Part shown: one piece after another, positions 6,985 through 7,720 of the stretch
Layout of the letters: each line of letters begins with the position of its first letter
Position numbering within the stretch: the stretch's first letter is position 1
Assembly (NCBI GenBank): GCA_002427475.1
Contig: DIRG01000072.1
Span: 1 to 7,720 of the forward strand
Origin: Mageeibacillus sp. UBA5442
GTDB taxonomy: Bacteria > Bacillota > Clostridia > Saccharofermentanales > DTU023
DNA length: 7,720 bases
Direction: 5' to 3'
Translations under genes and position numbers: made by a program
Notes under the pieces: generated by a model
Database searches by the model: none
What the model was told of the DNA's origin: nothing
What the model saw: the letters and a program-made list of their open reading frames with translations, nothing else

Positions 6985-7014
6985 ATTATGATACAAAAGC
7001 AGTGATTCTGGAAA
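6985..7014 (-). promoter_or_regulatory. Possible promoter for mtaB-ireB-ruvX
   Basis: On the minus strand a -35-like TTTCCA (7009-7014) and a -10-like CATAAT (6985-6990, five of six to consensus) are 18 bases apart. Transcription would start about 55 bases before the mtaB ATG. The -35 matches at four of six positions only, so this is a reasonable but unproven candidate in the divergent intergenic region. Confidence 0.35.
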
Positions 7015-7052
7015 AACTTCGCACTTTCATATACACTAAAAATGTTGAATTT

Positions 7053-7057
7053 GGAGG
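7053..7057 (+). promoter_or_regulatory. Ribosome binding site of the HPr-like gene
   Basis: GGAGG (in TTGGAGGGAAT) lies 4 bases before the ATG at 7062, a slightly short spacing. It fixes the start here even though the frame stays open upstream to 6867, a region that overlaps mtaB on the other strand. Confidence 0.75.
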
Positions 7058-7061
7058 GAAT

Positions 7062-7298
7062 ATGCGACGTTGTCAGGTTTTGCTTTCATCTGTAGATCTT
7101 GTCAAAGATTTTGTTCGGCTTGTCAATCAATTTCCTGGTCAAATTAGTATTGTCTCAGGTCCTTACGTGGTTGACGCCAAATCTATTATGGGCATCTTTA
7201 GCCTTAATTTAAACGAGCCGGTCACTGTTGAAATGAAGGATGACGTACCAGTTGAACTGATGGAGCGATTAGCTCCTTTTTCTATCTGTGAGAATTAA
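7062..7298 (+). CDS. HPr-like domain protein lacking the phosphocarrier histidine
   Basis: A 78-residue protein with the fold pattern of HPr of the phosphotransferase system. Residues 28-56 read ISIVSGPYVVDAKSIMGIFS and on to LNLNEPVTVE. Ser41 in AKSIMGIFSL matches the position of regulatory Ser46 of Bacillus HPr. The active-site GxHARPA segment is missing: residues 9-20 read SSVDLVKDFVRL, with no histidine anywhere nearby. It therefore cannot be a normal PEP-dependent phosphocarrier. Such histidine-less HPr-like proteins occur in Clostridia and their role is unknown; a regulatory or binding function is an inference. The start at 7062 is fixed by GGAGG upstream. It is monocistronic, divergent from mtaB and convergent with secG, with a terminator about 35 bases after the stop. 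Confidence 0.85.
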   Translation: MRRCQVLLSSVDLVKDFVRLVNQFPGQISIVSGPYVVDAKSIMGIFSLNLNEPVTVEMKDDVPVELMERLAPFSICEN

Positions 7299-7332
7299 CA
7301 GATTTCTGCCCAAGCAAATATAACTAGATAAA

Positions 7333-7354
7333 AAAAGAGCCGTGCGGCTCTTTT
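7333..7354. terminator. Two-way intrinsic terminator between the HPr-like gene and secG
   Basis: A perfect 9-bp stem, AAAAGAGCC with GGCTCTTTT, encloses the loop GTGC. On the plus strand it ends in four Ts then AATATT, and serves the HPr-like gene. On the minus strand it is followed by seven Ts (7330-7336, partly inside the stem), which makes it the better terminator for secG. The convergent gene order supports use in both directions. Confidence 0.88.
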
Positions 7355-7390
7355 AATATTTGTAGAAAACTTGCCTACTAGCCGGGTTTC

Positions 7391-7642
7391 TTATATCCCG
7401 CGACCGGTCAATAAATACAGAACCATTGATAAGATAGCGAACGATATGGCAAAGACTACTGACAGTCGAGCCAGAACCGCATCTTTGGTTCTTTTCTTTG
7501 TTTTTCCATAAAAAGTATCTGAACTATCACCTGTAAGTGCACCTAAGCCCTTGGATTTAGACTCCTGCAAAAACACAGTGAGAATAAGTCCAATACATAC
7601 AATTACATAAATGATACCGAGAACTACTTGTAAGGTATCCAT
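7391..7642 (-). CDS. secG: Preprotein translocase subunit SecG
   Basis: An 83-residue protein of standard SecG length. It has two membrane helices, at about 5-25 (QVVLGIIYVIVCIGLILTVF) and 59-78 (RLSVVFAISFAILSMVLYLL). They are joined by the conserved loop LQESKSKGLGALTG (25-38) and a segment with YGKTKKRTKDAVLARL. SecG is the auxiliary membrane subunit of the SecYEG channel and helps SecA-driven export. GGAGG at 7649-7653 lies 6 bases before the ATG, and a recognisable promoter lies just upstream. It appears to be transcribed alone and ends at the shared hairpin terminator. In many Firmicutes secG is followed by rnr and smpB; here it is not. The call is firm. Confidence 0.95.
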   Translation of the reverse strand: MDTLQVVLGIIYVIVCIGLILTVFLQESKSKGLGALTGDSSDTFYGKTKKRTKDAVLARLSVVFAISFAILSMVLYLLTGRGI

Positions 7643-7675
7643 TGCTAACCTCCATAAGCTACTATACGCCGAATG

Positions 7676-7705
7676 ATGATATCACAGTGAAGGGTGAAAA
7701 GGCAA
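7676..7705 (-). promoter_or_regulatory. Promoter of secG
   Basis: On the minus strand a -35-like TTGCCT (7700-7705) is followed after 18 bases by TATCAT (7676-7681, five of six to consensus). TGA just before it gives an extended -10. Transcription would begin near 7669, leaving a short leader of about 27 nt that contains the GGAGG ribosome binding site. Confidence 0.6.
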
Positions 7706-7720
7706 GCTTATTGCACATTT

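Noticed and set aside
7030..7035. TATACA as a -10 box for the HPr-like gene
   Set aside because: It matches consensus at four of six positions and no -35 lies at 16-18 bases. TATACT at 6959-6964 also lacks a partner.
6867..7061. Upstream extension of the HPr-like frame
   Set aside because: It would overlap the start of mtaB and add 65 residues unlike HPr, whereas the ATG at 7062 has a GGAGG site.
1..7720. Defence system, mobile element, CRISPR array, tRNA or rRNA
   Set aside because: No repeat array, transposase, integrase, terminal inverted repeats or RNA gene pattern was seen. CPBP proteins are sometimes named Abi, but one such gene does not make a phage defence system.

Overview
The window looks like a stretch of chromosome from a low-to-moderate G+C Firmicute, most likely a Clostridia member. 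The evidence is the set of families: IreB (DUF965) next to RuvX, two DUF1292 proteins, MtaB, SecG and a divergent HPr-like protein. Strong GGAGG-type ribosome binding sites agree with this. I cannot name a genus. No phage, transposon, CRISPR, rRNA or tRNA signature is visible, and no stretch longer than about 150 bases lacks a gene.

Layout, in transcription order on the minus strand from the right. secG (7391-7642) has its own good promoter at the right edge and ends at a two-way hairpin terminator, which it shares with a convergent plus-strand gene for an HPr-like protein (7062-7298). That gene is divergent from mtaB (5567-6922), with a promoter region of about 140 bases between them. mtaB is followed closely by ireB (start corrected to 5528) and ruvX (4840-5265). 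Just after ruvX, an extended -10 promoter (TGCTATAAT) and a roughly 100-nt leader that can fold precede two overlapping DUF1292 genes (4324-4704 and 3981-4337). After 76 bases come a CPBP-type membrane protease (start corrected to 2909-3904) and a very large membrane-anchored surface protein. The last two overlap by ATGA. The surface gene starts at 2912 and is still open at base 1 (970 codons with no stop).

How the genes relate. mtaB, ireB and ruvX are housekeeping genes: tRNA modification, a regulatory partner of a PASTA-type Ser/Thr kinase, and nucleic-acid processing. The DUF1292 pair is of unknown function; one protein is very acidic and the other has a basic N-terminus. The protease and surface protein form a coupled pair at the cell envelope.

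The most unusual item is the surface protein. It has one N-terminal membrane anchor, a long beta-rich region with Asp-box-like motifs, a helical linker, a jelly-roll-like segment, and a C-terminal region whose pattern resembles GH51 alpha-L-arabinofuranosidases. At the place of the catalytic GNE signature it reads LVD, so it may be a non-catalytic relative. I see no complete undescribed multi-gene system such as a defence or mobile system.
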